A DNA stretch of 64,000 nt from Nemania diffusa (lineage: Eukaryota > Ascomycota > Sordariomycetes > Xylariales > Xylariaceae), in NCBI GenBank assembly GCA_038501195.1, contig JBBPUQ010000010.1:3222001-3286000 (forward strand), read 5' to 3'. The notes beneath the pieces are model-generated. The model saw only the letters and a program-made list of their open reading frames with translations. It was not told the DNA's origin and made no database searches. Made by a program: the position numbers and the translations under genes. This document shows, in pieces, positions 36,597 to 48,677 of this stretch (positions within the stretch are counted from its first letter, which is position 1; the number at the start of each line of letters is the position of its first letter).

Positions 36597-37785
36597 AATT
36601 CAACTATCTACCTATTGGAATAGAGGGTTTCTGGTAGCACCGTTGGTGGGCACACACACCAGACTAACCTGCATAACCCCCTCAACCAACCAGATCCGGA
36701 TCGAAGACATGAATGCATCAGCATTACAGGCCTGTAAGAGGCCTATCCCAAGCCCTCTTTGCAGACAGCGAGTCACAGTTGCATCCAGGTGCAAGGCCGA
36801 TTTTGAAAGGTCGAGCGAAATAGGTAAGTAGAGGGAGGGAGTAAGAAGCAGGTACACGCACATACTTTTTACACACCACACACACTTACACTTACACACA
36901 CATACTCACTAGGCATTGCCACTAAAAACATTGCTAGATTGGAGATTCAATCACATCGTTCCATTGCTCCCTCGTGGCTGTTGTTTCCAGTACTTAGTCT
37001 TTTCTTCCCCAATCCTCTTTATAAGCTCGCATGATGATCGTAGCATGAGGGCACGACACCTGGCTGAGGATGCGACAAGGTCTCGGTGGTGTGGACGCTT
37101 CTCGCTCGAACGCATGGGTTAGGTCAGCGTACCTAAACGAAAAGGAGGGGGAGAAGGGAAGCTAGAGGGGATCTATCATTTAGCATAGGAAGAAGCCAAT
37201 GAATATCGAACGAGTGGATAAAAAGATCTGTGCAAATGGTGCTAAGGGTGCAAGCCAAGCATCGTCCCTGATTCACCACACATTTGATTCCTTCCAGGTA
37301 CCTACCTACTGTAAGCCAGAGGATTTACAGAGTACATACACCTTGCTTACTACCTACATATAAGTAGGAATGACAGACAGTACTGCGTAATTGAATGATA
37401 GGATTCGACGAGTCGAGCCGCTCATCTAGCGCTTTGGTAGACCAGCAGAACCAGAGATATTGGCATTACACATTCGCTCTCTTCCACTTATATAAGTGAA
37501 TTCACCATCCTAAAACGCGCATCGGGAGATCCTATCCATCTAAATACTGCCTACAGAATACAATACTGTCGATGATACATGGATAGGTATTTGTAGATAC
37601 ATAGAAAGCTGACCCCTTCGGACTGCAGATGTGACCGCTGCTGGCCGGGCCAGATAATGTACGCTGTATGCAGACAAGCTAAGTAGATAAAAAGTGGTAG
37701 GCCAGGGAGGATTTGCATCCACTCTTTGACATGAAATCAGTGCTCACTAGGCCAGTCTCAGCGGTCAACGTGTGAATAAATGCAG

Positions 37786-37856
37786 GACATCTGCGAGCGG
37801 GAGCGAATCGCGCCTCTGCCGCCGTTCCACGATTTCCTCGTTGCTTGCCCATCTAT
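37786..37856 (+). other. Exon-like island bounded by TGCAG and GTAAGT
   Basis: 71 nt between an ATGCAG acceptor and a consensus GTAAGT donor reads DICERERIAPLPPFHDFLVA and three further codons without a stop. GC is locally high. No flanking exon could be joined with confidence, and the strand is opposite to the island at 36.5 kb. Confidence 0.2.
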
Positions 37857-40800
37857 GTAAGTACATTATGAACATCCCCAGGGGATCCTACCCTCGCGGG
37901 GGGCAAGTATTGGGCAGGGAGACGACGATCATGACGAGGGGGTCACTGGCAACATCGACCGTCATGAGATGGGCTTATTTAATGGTCTACGCTCCGCTCG
38001 ATCTTCGCTCGATCTTCACCAGCCCTCCCTCGTGCTGGAATGATGTGCACCGGTGTCTTCTCGGATTTCCCATGCCCACGACAAATAGCAGATCGGGGTG
38101 CTACACACGTATTCTGTATTCGATATTCTGTGTTCTGTGTTCTGTACGGATTACCCGAATCCCCCGCGGCCAGAGGCGGCTTTCCTAAAAGACGATGGGT
38201 TGGTGGGGGCGGGGCTTTGTGTCTCTCTTCCGTTGGTCATACGGCTTAATTTATGAAGTCGACGACACCTTGGAATCATCACACGAAGCATGTTTTGCGA
38301 GATCAATTGACCTCGAACATCGTGAACTAATTCCAATCCGTTCACTCCTTCCGGCGCTACCCAACACCAGACGCCATAATTAGATCTATTTACCTATCTA
38401 TCTATCTAGCTGCGACTCCACGACGACGATGGAGATCTTAAGATTGAGATGTGTATGCGTGCTCTATGCATACGCATAGATATGATGCGACCCAGTCTCG
38501 CGTCCGTCTCGACAGCTGTGAACAGCTTGCCAACATGGTTATTGATTATTGATTATTTACCCCTTACTACATGCGGAATACAGATACAGGACTTGTAGAT
38601 GCTGTATGCAGTATCACGCTTATTCAGATCGCTGACCCCTCCTTCTACGCTAGATCAACAAATACCTACTTATGCCTACTTACACCTACTTTACTTACCC
38701 ACGTACCTATCCATCCCTCTTCAATCTACCCATCACGTGTCTCATGCTCTAACGCGGTAGTGCAAGCATGTAGTAATATCGCCCCGGCCACTATCTATTT
38801 GAGACGGCCCAAACAACACGGCCAGCACCATCGTAGCGAAGTTCATGCGTGTACCGTACCGTAGTATCCCAGATGAACAACAGCCGCCGTTTGCACACGG
38901 CATAAGACACAATGGAAGGGTACCTAGCCTAGGACAAGAGAGAGATGACCATCTATCTATGCATTTCTACTATATTCTCGCTACACTGCGTCGAAAACAC
39001 ACACACGTCGATGCATGGCGGTGATGGCGGTGAGGGTGCTGACCGTATCCTGTCGGTAGGAGGTATCTACTGCGTATTTTCTCTCCCGACTTGCGACAGT
39101 GGTGGTGTAAGTGGTGATGTAACCAACCAGCAACTATCCAGTAACCAGCAGCCAGTAAGCCGGTGGTCTTCTTCTCGATTCTAGCGCATATCTCATCAGG
39201 TTAGGCCAATGCTGCAAAGAGGAGAGAGAAAAGAAAAAAAAAAAGGAGAGAGTGAGTCTCCTCTTCTATCCAATGATTCCCCATCTCGAGAAGTAGGACA
39301 GCCTATCCCAGATCTACACAGATCTGCCGGAGTCTATCCGCCCGGCCAATCACTCGCAGGGACTAGCCTGCAGGAGAAAATTCGCACGTAGTACCGTACA
39401 TATGTCTCTGACTGTCTCTGCTCTTGTTGGTACTTGTATGCGTACATCCCGCCTGCACGACGAGGGAGTACCTACCTCCTACAGCACACTAGCCCTAGGG
39501 CCTAGGGCCTACATACATACCTGCCATACCACCTACTTCTCTTCTGTAGGTACCACCAATCCTTGCTGCCAGCGAATAACGAGCCGGAACCCTTCCAAAT
39601 TCTACCATTGGTCGAGGTCAACCCCCCCTCAAGCGCCCGCGTCCCCCATGTCACCCATCTGACCACCCATCCACAGATACCACATCCCACACTCGCTGCT
39701 CACCTGAACGAACATTCTCCCTGGCGGCGTGCGCCCTACAGTATTTATTTGCACATACCATAGGTAGGTACCGTGAACGACCCCCTTCGCAAATCATAAG
39801 ATCCATCACAAGGTCATCGGCACCTTACGCAGTATGTCTTGCGCGGCAAACCTACGGTACGGTATCTCATACAGTATCTCGTCTTTCTTTTTGTCCGAGG
39901 TTTTCGTTTCCTTGCTTATTCGCGAAATCGTCTCGCACGCGGAACCTACCGCCTCAAACCTACGCGTACTCCTCGACTCGCGGCCGTAGCACCTACCTGG
40001 ATCACCAAGCGATATCTGGAACGGAGACTATTCGACAGCAGCTCGTGGACTTGGGATCGCAAACACCTATCTACCCCAGGCTCGCTGCCAACTCCCGCCT
40101 TTCTTGTGTAAGTATGTGTATGTAAAGGCCGTCCTCGAACCGTGGGCCTATGAGAGACGCAGCACGATGGCATAAGCCTTGCATCTCAAACCGTGAGACA
40201 AACATCCCATCCCCATCCCCTCGTACGAGCCCGTAGAGTACACACCGCAGCAATCCGGGTGAGGAAGCACGAATCAATCTCACAGCAACACTTACCGTCT
40301 CCGTCCTGTAAGGTCAGCAAGGCTCTATCTGTATACATGAAAGTATGCGTACGCATACAGTAGATTCCGAGCGAAGCGATAAAAGGTCGCAGCCTACATG
40401 TAGAGGCGATCGACATAGTTGTAAGCGTCGCACAATGCTACTCAGCCGGATACCAACATGCATCAGTCCGGACGGGATGCGCGACTGCGAATTGTGACGG
40501 CCAGATCATATAGGTTAGGCTATCTAACTATCCATCCATCTATGCCTGCCTACCTACCTATGTAAGTAGATGAAATCCCACGGGGTGGCTTCTCCAACGC
40601 CCGGGAATTAAAGCCAGATATTCGCCCCTCAGCTTACATACATGCTTATGTATTATATCTTATTATTCTTATTTATATCTGCATAGAACTGTAATAGTAG
40701 GTAGCCCAGGTATGCCAAAAGGCCCTTCGATTCCAGCCCGGCCTAGTAATCAACCATGTCGACGCCGTGACGAACGAGCATGGGCCGGCGGGTCGTTGCT

Positions 40801-42794
40801 CCTTGCACGTGTGTGACGTCCGGGGCGTGCGTGACCTACTTTTACTTACTAGATAACTTATACCTATACATATACATGCCCAGGGAGGTAGATTAATATG
40901 TAGACGCACTACACACCCTGCTTGCACGCGCACTTACGACGAACTCAAGCCACGGATGAGTTCAGACGATCGCTGACATCATGCACGTGGGCGCTTTAAC
41001 AGTTTCACCCCAGACATCTTCCATCTATGTTAGGTAGTCAACACGCTTCCTCCTCTCTGCTTATGCGGTCGTATTCGTAGGGATTGATGACCCTCATGCC
41101 CATACTGGTTGGCAGGAATCCATAGCAATTCCCCATGTCCGGTACGACGGCTTAAGCCAGCCAGCCACGCTTGGGTAGCATCGAGCAGGCCACAGCGCTG
41201 AGGCGCCTCTACCTACCTAAGTAGTTGGCCTTAGCCGAGCGACGCATGGATGATGAGCATGTAATAGCCGGATATCGCGCCTGCCTACTTATCTACCTAA
41301 CAATAAGCCCTCGGTGAGGGACGAAAACCAGCTGCGAGGTTAGTTTGGTTGGATGGAACGGTATGTTGTAAGTATGGAGATCTGGGTCAGGCTGAGACTC
41401 GGTGACCCGAGGCTCGAGAGCCGAGATGATGCCCCCCCGTGGAATGTCGGTGCTGCTTCCGGCTATCTGTGGACGAACGGTCGGGGAGCCTTGCGGGTCT
41501 TTGAGAGTAACACCAGCAAGGCCGTGCATCAACGTCTCGTAGTAGGAGCCAGGCGTTTTTAACGTCCGTGGCTCAGCGGCCTGGGGGGTGTAATCGGATT
41601 TAGGTACATAGTAATGTAGGTCCTCGCCCCATTTACAAACGAATTCTAACTTTCTATGAAATACCAAGCAATGCCTTCGAGTAGACTCGCACGGCGTACG
41701 CCGGGGAAATGCCATAAGTGGCAAACCAGAGTGCCTCATAGTGAGTGAGAGCTTAGGCCATCAGAGGCGTGAAGCTAGCGCGGAGCCATGAGCAGGATCG
41801 ACATATGTCTATGTATTCGACGAGAGATGGGCTAGAATAGAGTCTTTTCCTTGTCTAATCTAAGCATCATGCCCTTCATTGCCAAGTGGTCTGGAATTGC
41901 CACCACTCGCCGACAGCAATCTTAGAGAAACACCACATCTCTTAAGGTATGCCTCTATCGCTCGCCACCCATCGACGCGGCAGGGCCGTTATATCTACAC
42001 AAGGTAGTCTATATACCGGGCAGCCGATCCAGGTAAGCCGGGGCGGTATCACAGCCCGGACTATACTTAGAGTGTATTCTTCTTGTTGACGCTATGAAAC
42101 CAATGATGGTGCCCTGTAAAGAGGCAGATGAGCGACAAGACCGGCAACCCGTCGACTGGGGAAGCACAGCGTGCTGAAGCCGGGCAAGCCTGGCTAGTTT
42201 CTGGGCTGCCTACCCCGGACTATCAACGTAGCTAATGGGCATCTATAAATGTGGGATTGGCTCTTATGTCAATAGGAGGCGATGAATGCCAGGGTAATTG
42301 CCACGAATCTTCCATCTGTCGATGCGAAGGTAGTATCCTCATGTACTCTCTAACGAGACTTAGACGATGCAGTCATGTACATACATCCTTCCGGGTACCT
42401 GGTACATCTCCCAGCCAGGAGCATAGGTATTGCGGCTCTGCGATAGCAACCCGGAATCCTACGCGCCATAACCAGACTACGAAGGATGTCAACACATGTG
42501 CCCCAGGCAGCATAGCAGACATGCAGGCCTGGCCTCGGGTTACACCACACCCCGGCGGCCTACGCCCGATGGCCGTGAAGAGCCTCATCGGGGCGCCCTA
42601 CCCCGCTCGTGGCTTTCGCGTCTTCGCGCCGCCATTCGCCACGGGGGGCATCAGCCATGTCTCGCAGCAGCAGTCCATACCACCCACCACCAGCCCCTCA
42701 ACTGTCTCGGAAGAGGGGATCTAGACGTGTTTCAAGCCAGCTAGTTACGTGGCTAGGGATAAAGCCGCATTGGCGAGATGAGACACACTTCGCC

Positions 42795-43934
42795 CTAGTC
42801 TCCCCACACGGGCAGGTCTAGGTCCACGACGATGGCCTTGTTCAGCTTGCGCGGCCCGTGGCCTGCGTGCGGGTAGCTCGAGTGCTGGATGGCGCAGTTC
42901 ACGACGCACGTCTCCCTGCGCCCGAGGCGGCCCGCGAGCGCGGCGCGGTCGTGGCGCGCCGAGGCCGGGTCCCCGCCGAGGCCTAGGGTGCCGATGCCCG
43001 GGCTGGCGACGCTCCTATCCCCATCCCCACCCCCCTCTCCTCCTCCCGGAGACGCTCCCCGTCTGCCACCGGGTTCGTCCGGGTATTTACCGTCCGAAGC
43101 AGGGCGGCTCCCGTCGTTGTCCAGCGGCGCCCTGCCCCGCGCCGTGAGGTCGACGAGCGCGATCTTCTCGCTGTCGGGACTCGCGTCGCGCCAGACAGTC
43201 CGCCCAAGCTCGGCGTAGCGTGCGTGCCGGCTGCCGAGGTCCCAGCGCACGCGCTCGGCGCCGCGCGCCTCGTGGATGTGGCCGCAGAGCGCGAGGCGGG
43301 GGCGCACGCGCCAGAGGGCCTGGCGGAGGACCTCGCAGCCGGCCGCCTGGCCGCCGCCCGCGCGCGACTCGTCGCAGTGGGTGCGGGCTGGCCCGTGGGT
43401 GACGAGCACGTCCGTGTCCAGGGGGACGGCGTCCCAGAGGGCCCTGGCGGCCGCGCCGTCGTCGTCTTCCAGCCGGGGGTACTGGAAGGCCCAGGCGCCG
43501 CCCCAGGCGGGGCTGTACGGGGATCCGAAGACGGAGAAGGCGGTGCGCGGGCCCGCGGGCGAGGTCAGGCGGATGGCGCGGGGCTCGTGCTGCAGGTAGG
43601 TTATGCTCTCGGATCCTGTAAGCAGGGCCTGGCAGTCCGCGGGCACCTGGGGCCGCTTGTTATGCCGGTAGGCGCCGTGGACGCTGTAGAAGGCCGTGTC
43701 GAGGGTCAGGTCGTGGTTCCCGGCTACGACGATCTTGCACTCGAAGTTGGCCTGCTCGAGCCAGTGCACCTGCTTCGAGAGCTCCGTGAAGCTCCCCTGG
43801 TTCGTCAGGTCGCCGCAGTGGATGAGCACGTCGCCCTTGGGCAGCTTCACGGTGCAGTTGTGCGTGTCCGAGATGCAGACGAAGCGGGTTCTCCTCGTGC
43901 GCCGGGGCGGCCATGAGGTGTCTGTGTCTGTCAT
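42795..43934 (-). CDS. Calcineurin-like metallophosphoesterase
   Basis: Predicted metal-dependent phosphoesterase of the fungal MPPED-like family; the substrate is unknown. Single exon of 379 aa, GC-rich, from ATG 43934. All metal-ligand motifs are present: SDTHN (Asp23, His25), HCGDLTNQG (Asp42), VVAGNHD (Asn73-Asp75), LVTHGPA (His180) and LCGHIHEARG (His219, His221). After the catalytic domain there is a Gly/Asp-rich, probably disordered insertion (about 265-320). The protein then ends in a segment containing CVVNCAIQHSSYPHAGHGPR and KAIVVDLDLPVWGD, typical of the fungal members. No signal peptide is seen. Confidence 0.9.
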   Translation of the reverse strand: MTDTDTSWPPRRTRRTRFVCISDTHNCTVKLPKGDVLIHCGDLTNQGSFTELSKQVHWLEQANFECKIVVAGNHDLTLDTAFYSVHGAYRHNKRPQVPADCQALLTGSESITYLQHEPRAIRLTSPAGPRTAFSVFGSPYSPAWGGAWAFQYPRLEDDDGAAARALWDAVPLDTDVLVTHGPARTHCDESRAGGGQAAGCEVLRQALWRVRPRLALCGHIHEARGAERVRWDLGSRHARYAELGRTVWRDASPDSEKIALVDLTARGRAPLDNDGSRPASDGKYPDEPGGRRGASPGGGEGGGDGDRSVASPGIGTLGLGGDPASARHDRAALAGRLGRRETCVVNCAIQHSSYPHAGHGPRKLNKAIVVDLDLPVWGD

Positions 43935-46900
43935 AGTTTGCTACGGCTGCAGGCTGCAGGATGCAGAAGCTTCATTTGGGTTTTGCGACAATTCGTATAA
44001 TCATACACGAGAATGTGTGGACAGGTAGTAGATATTATAGGTTTGCTAGCATGGTTCCGACGGGATGACACCGTAACGAGGCATAGGTGCCTATCTAGTT
44101 GAGGTATAAAGTTTTGTCAATTGGGATAGGCTTCCTTCATATGACGAACCAATTCCTAGCTAAGAGTGTCGTATTTAAGTATGTAAATGTAATGTCTCGG
44201 TTATAGTTGGAGAGAATTGGTATAGATGATGTTTATCTCATGGTTGCAACAATTACTGCAAATAGGGAGGTAGGTACAGAGTATTAGAAGCACACTGCTA
44301 GCATGGGATGACGTAGCTCTATAAACGAGATGGGACCTTCTCTATAAGGTCACCTTTGCGATTCTAGACGAACTTCTCAAATTATAGTGTCGTTTTCTCC
44401 TACCTAGGCTTTTTCTCGTTGCTTTCTTTTCGCTTTCCTTCTGCCCTTTTTTCTGTCTTGTTTCACATTCCCAGGCTGAAAAAAGGAGGAATACTTACCT
44501 CACCATTAAGCAGCACTGTACTTAAGCTCCTATAAGTAGGGAGGTTACACGTCTAGAGCCACCACTGTTTACATAGGCGAGAGCTCGGCCGAGGAATCTT
44601 ACACAACACAGCCTCTTCCAGCTATTATGCAGATGCAAATGCAATCTCGTTCAGTATGTATAGAATGCCGATTAAGTTGTATCCCGTCGAAGCTACGTGG
44701 ACTCGAACCCTCACTCATCACACAATCAACTTGATAGGACTGTGACGTGGATCCAACAGAAGAGCAAATAGCCACACCCTACGGCATGGGCAGAACCGCC
44801 GTCAGCCTCACCAATGAGATAGGGGAATCTATGTCAATACCCGAACATCGGTCTTCTACCCCATGGTATGGTGCATGGTGACCTGAATCAGTTCATGATA
44901 CAGTCCCTGTCCCATGACAACCAATCTGGTACCTATTCAACCAGGGAGACAAGCACGCATAGGTACTGCATTCATTATTCTGTATGTCTGTACACATGGT
45001 GCATTACACACACCATTACTGAGCACACCTGGTGACTTTTCTGAACACAAGAGTGCGACTAATTACCAGTAAATGCTGAGCACATTGGACAGAAGCGTGA
45101 GGCATAACAATATTCAGGGGCATCGAATATCCACTCTGAAGAGCCCGCCACGTAGAGTCCACCAATCGGTATTGCCTAGCTAAGCCTAGACCGTTATAAG
45201 CAGGTAGGGATCTGCTTTGCTCATTACCTACTTAATGCACCAGGAAGAGAGGACCCTGCGTTATGGTCTACCTCCCTATATCATTCTACTTATGTATGTC
45301 TTCTAGATAACTCCTAACTATCTAGGGCTGTTGCTGGTATCTAGTGCAACTTATGTAAGTATGCTATCCAATCCGTTTGCGGGTCATGCCGACATTGAAA
45401 AGACTAAAAACTCTCCCAATTGAGGTCCAACCATGTTAGTGCAGGCAGATATCTACTATGTAGATAAAATACCCAGCCACACGTTGGGGGGAGATTCCAG
45501 TACCTATGCATTTACAAGCTCGTAAATGAAATGATAAGACCTACATACCTTATTATACTGTATGTATAAGTAGAGCACTACAATTAGCACATGCACCACA
45601 GCCAACCACCACTCATTGGCGAGAGACTCATCCACTGACAAGATACAGTCCCATTGTGATAGGTAGAATGATAAAATACCTATGCGTACCAAGTCTAAGT
45701 GATCCTATATGTCCGGGTGCACTGCAGCACTGTAGGTATAATGCCTACCGTAGCTTGGGAGGCTTTTGGGTGGTTTGATTGGGCCGCCGGCCTAGCGTAC
45801 CTTTAGGTAGGTAAATAGGTAGGTAAGTACCTAGGTAGGATAGGTAGCTGCCAACCCCCCCGCCGGCCGCCGCCCCGGTGGTGCACCACGCGCAGAAGCA
45901 CAGTACCACGCTACTGTAAGTCACCATGTACACAGTCTGATTGGGGTTAGCAGGCCCGCTTTCATGTCTAAGATCCCTGACCAGCTAATAATTGCTTCTC
46001 TCCATTCGCGCTCCTTTCCCTGGCGAGTAACCTCTCTCCAACGTCCATTTGGTCGGTGGTGTCTTGCCTCTTCTCCCTTGCCATTCTCCTCAGTCCATGT
46101 GCGTGCGACTGGCGCTGGCTGGGTGTTTCTGATTCTATTTCCGTTTCCTGTTCTTGTCTCATGACGCCAATCGCCCCGAATCGGGGTCCGCGAGAGCTTC
46201 TACTCAAGTCCACATAGCCAAAAGTATACAGTATCGTCCGTGTCTGTGGGTAGCGTGCACTGCTGCTGCTGCTCTGCACTTGCTGCTGCTGCTACTCTGA
46301 CACTCACTGACCGAGCATTACGCTACTACTACTACTACTACTGCCACGCGCCACCGTCGCCCTCGAGATCCAGCAGCTCTGCCAGGCGCAACTCGACGCA
46401 ACGCAACCCCAGACACACGCGACTCGCTCGCTTCCAGAAGAGCAGGCTTGTATGCGGGCACTGATATCATGATTCTCGTTACTCGACGGCCCATCCCGTA
46501 TTAATATTTTCGAACTACTACTTACCGTCATTCACTCACTCACGCCAGCAGCAGCCGCCCACCGTAGGGACCGTAATAACGAACCTCCTAGCTCTCGACT
46601 TAGTTTGAGCTCTAGTTCTACACTATCTTGCTAGCTTTCTTTTTCTATTTCTCGGGCGACTCCTCAGCCGCGCGCAGCAGCTTTTCTGCTTCTTTGTTTG
46701 TCTTGCCTCTATCTATACATTGAGTCGACAGCTGTTGTTGTCGTCGTCGTCGTCGGACAGGCTGGTTGGCGACTGCATCACCACCATCATCATCGCCGCC
46801 GCCACCACCACATACTCGACTCGACTATACTGCCCTTTCGCTCGGCCAACCTCTTTCCTTATTCTTCACGGACCAAGGTCTATCCTCTCGTTCTACTTCA

Positions 46901-47031
46901 GCCAATTCTATAAAATCTTTGTCGTCTACGACCCGCAACCAGCATCTCATCCATCTCACTCATCCTGGATTCAATAGCGAGCGGAACCGGCTCAACGAGC
47001 ACGCTGCTATCCGTGGCCTACGCTGACTGTC
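43935..47031. other. Intergenic upstream of the TeaR-like gene
   Basis: 3.1 kb with no supported gene. It includes a dense GGTAGGTA/TACCTAGG cluster (about 45803-45850) and a GC-rich patch (about 45850-45900) that ends in GTAAGT. From about 46240 on there is a low-complexity, pyrimidine-rich stretch likely to be the long promoter and 5' leader of the downstream gene. Confidence 0.55.
46261..46342. repeat. Triplet microsatellites (TGC)n and (TAC)n
   Basis: TGC triplets occupy 46261-46294, with one interruption. TAC/CTA triplets follow at about 46323-46342. Both lie in the probable leader of the TeaR-like gene and could vary in length between strains. Confidence 0.8.
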
Positions 47032-48677
47032 ATGGCGGCTATCTCAGCCGCCGCGGGACCTACGTCCTTACATTCCCCAGCTGATGCACAGGATGAGTAC
47101 GCAGGATGGAATCATACTTCGAACGGACATACTGAGGTGAGCTCATGTTGGCTATTACACTCTCTCTATGCCCTTAGACATACCCACAACTTCCACCTAG
47201 GAACATGCTAGGTTATTGTAGGAATGTGCACGCTAACAGCTTCTATCTTTTCCCAGACCTCGATCAACCATCCTTTCCCGGATTACGAGGCTATCAATAC
47301 AACACAGAGCGCGCCGGTCTCGCAGAATGAGGCCACAGACAGCTACTTCACCTTGAGAGGTATGATTATATCTCCTTGTACACATGCGCCCCGAGACGGT
47401 CTTATGCTACCCGTGCCAACTTGATGACCAAATAATGTGGGACTACTGGCACTAACCATTATCCAGAATCCCGCAGTAACAGCCGTGTTGGAACTGCACC
47501 TAAAACCAAACGTGCGAAAGACGGTACTATTCTGACATACGATGACGAGAATTCAAAATGGATTCACCGAGACAAGCTAGCCAAGATCGAGAGCGAGGAG
47601 TTGCAAGCAGCTGGTATAATACTCCCCAAACCCAGAACTCATAGTAGATCGAGACGAGATCGGAGCCATAGTCGCCGCGGGGGTACTGCGGATTCCGAAC
47701 AGCAATACGTACCGATGTCTCGGAAGAATTCCGATCTAAGTCGTGAGAAGGTGTCAGACGCCGAAGCTATGAGTTGGGATTTACGCCGACCTGAGGAAAT
47801 TGCTGAGGATCCTGGCGAATACTGGGTCGACTCTGGGAGAAGCACACGCATCCCCGTAGCAAAAATCAGCCCAGCGCCTCTTCCTTCTGACTACATTGAC
47901 CGAAATGCCCCCGTGCAGCGAAAATCCAGCTTTCCACACTTCGACGACGAAGCTTCTATTGTGTATCCGAGAACGAGGTCGCGAAGTGGTAGCAGTGCAA
48001 ACGTTCTTGACGATTCGCCTAACGGCCAGCCAGGAAAGCGCTCTGTGACGGAGGGATCCCCAACAAAGAAGACTGCGACAGCGCCTCGTAAGACATCAGC
48101 GCCAACGAAGCCAACTACGCAAGGTCGTCCTAAGACACGATCCGGCCCTACTGCTAGAAGCAGTTCTACGACACGACCATCCACTCGCTCTGGCGAAATA
48201 TCTCCAAGGGCGCCCGAAGGCGAACCTCCGTGGATGATTTCCGCATACCAGCCGGATCCACGTTTACCACCAGATCAGCAACTCTTGCCCACAGTTGCCA
48301 AGAGATTACAGCAGGAAAAATGGGAGCAGGAAGGGGCGTTTGGGAGCGTATATGACAAAGAATTCCGGCCCTTGAATAAAGATTCATTCACCAAACCACC
48401 CGAGTCAGAAAAGCCCCAGGAACCCGAAGAACAACCCCAGGATGAGTGGCCGTTGAAGCCTGAAGCTAGGGTTCCAACTCCTAGCCGCCCAGGGACGAGC
48501 TCGTATTCGACCATGCCCAAGATTCAGGATACACCTACCATGAGCCCCTTGGGCAGTCCCAGACCAATACAACAGCCGCAGATTCAGACGAGCGCAGCTA
48601 TCAAGATACCTGACCCCCAAGAACAGCCCCAGGAGAAACCAGACGAGGCTGGCTGTGGGTGCTGTACCGTCATGTAA
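47032..48677 (+). CDS. teaR: TeaR/Mod5-like prenylated cell-end protein
   Basis: Probable membrane anchor of cell-end markers that directs polarised growth at the hyphal tip. Exons: 47032-47136, 47257-47359 and 47467-48677, giving 472 aa. The 120 and 107 nt introns have GTGAGC and GTATGA donors. A conserved block near residue 85 (DGTILTYDDENSKWIHRDKL, then AKIESEELQAAGI) is the family signature as I recall it. The rest is Ser/Pro/Arg-rich and disordered. The C-terminus is GCGCCTVM: a CaaX box (CTVM, Met favouring farnesylation) preceded by further cysteines that could be palmitoylated. The signature block and CaaX box support membership. The name rests on memory of Aspergillus TeaR and fission-yeast Mod5, so it is less certain. 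Confidence 0.7.

Larger units (their letters stand above)
32219..42794. other. 10.6 kb gene desert
   Basis: Between the J-protein start and the metallophosphoesterase stop I find no complete gene on either strand. The frames present are short, mostly start in low-complexity sequence, and lack domains. GC is near normal, so it is not RIPped isochore. It holds many GGTACC/TACCTACC motifs (about 33340-33410, 34310, 37298, 39470, 39770, 40545, 41210), GATA/CTAT tetranucleotide runs (about 38392), and two exon-like islands listed separately. It may contain noncoding transcripts or a decayed gene cluster. Confidence 0.6.

Noticed and set aside
41293..41739. 148-codon minus-strand frame
   Set aside because: One of the longer frames in the desert, but without domains, splice context or biased codon texture. 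Kept as desert sequence.
42251..42724. 157-codon plus-strand frame
   Set aside because: Mixed composition with no recognisable domain; likely chance.
43224..43916. 230-codon plus-strand frame
   Set aside because: Antisense shadow of the GC-rich metallophosphoesterase gene.
44685..44765. tRNA-like B-box (GGGTTCGAGTCC on the minus strand)
   Set aside because: T stem and acceptor stem do not pair, and no anticodon arm could be built.
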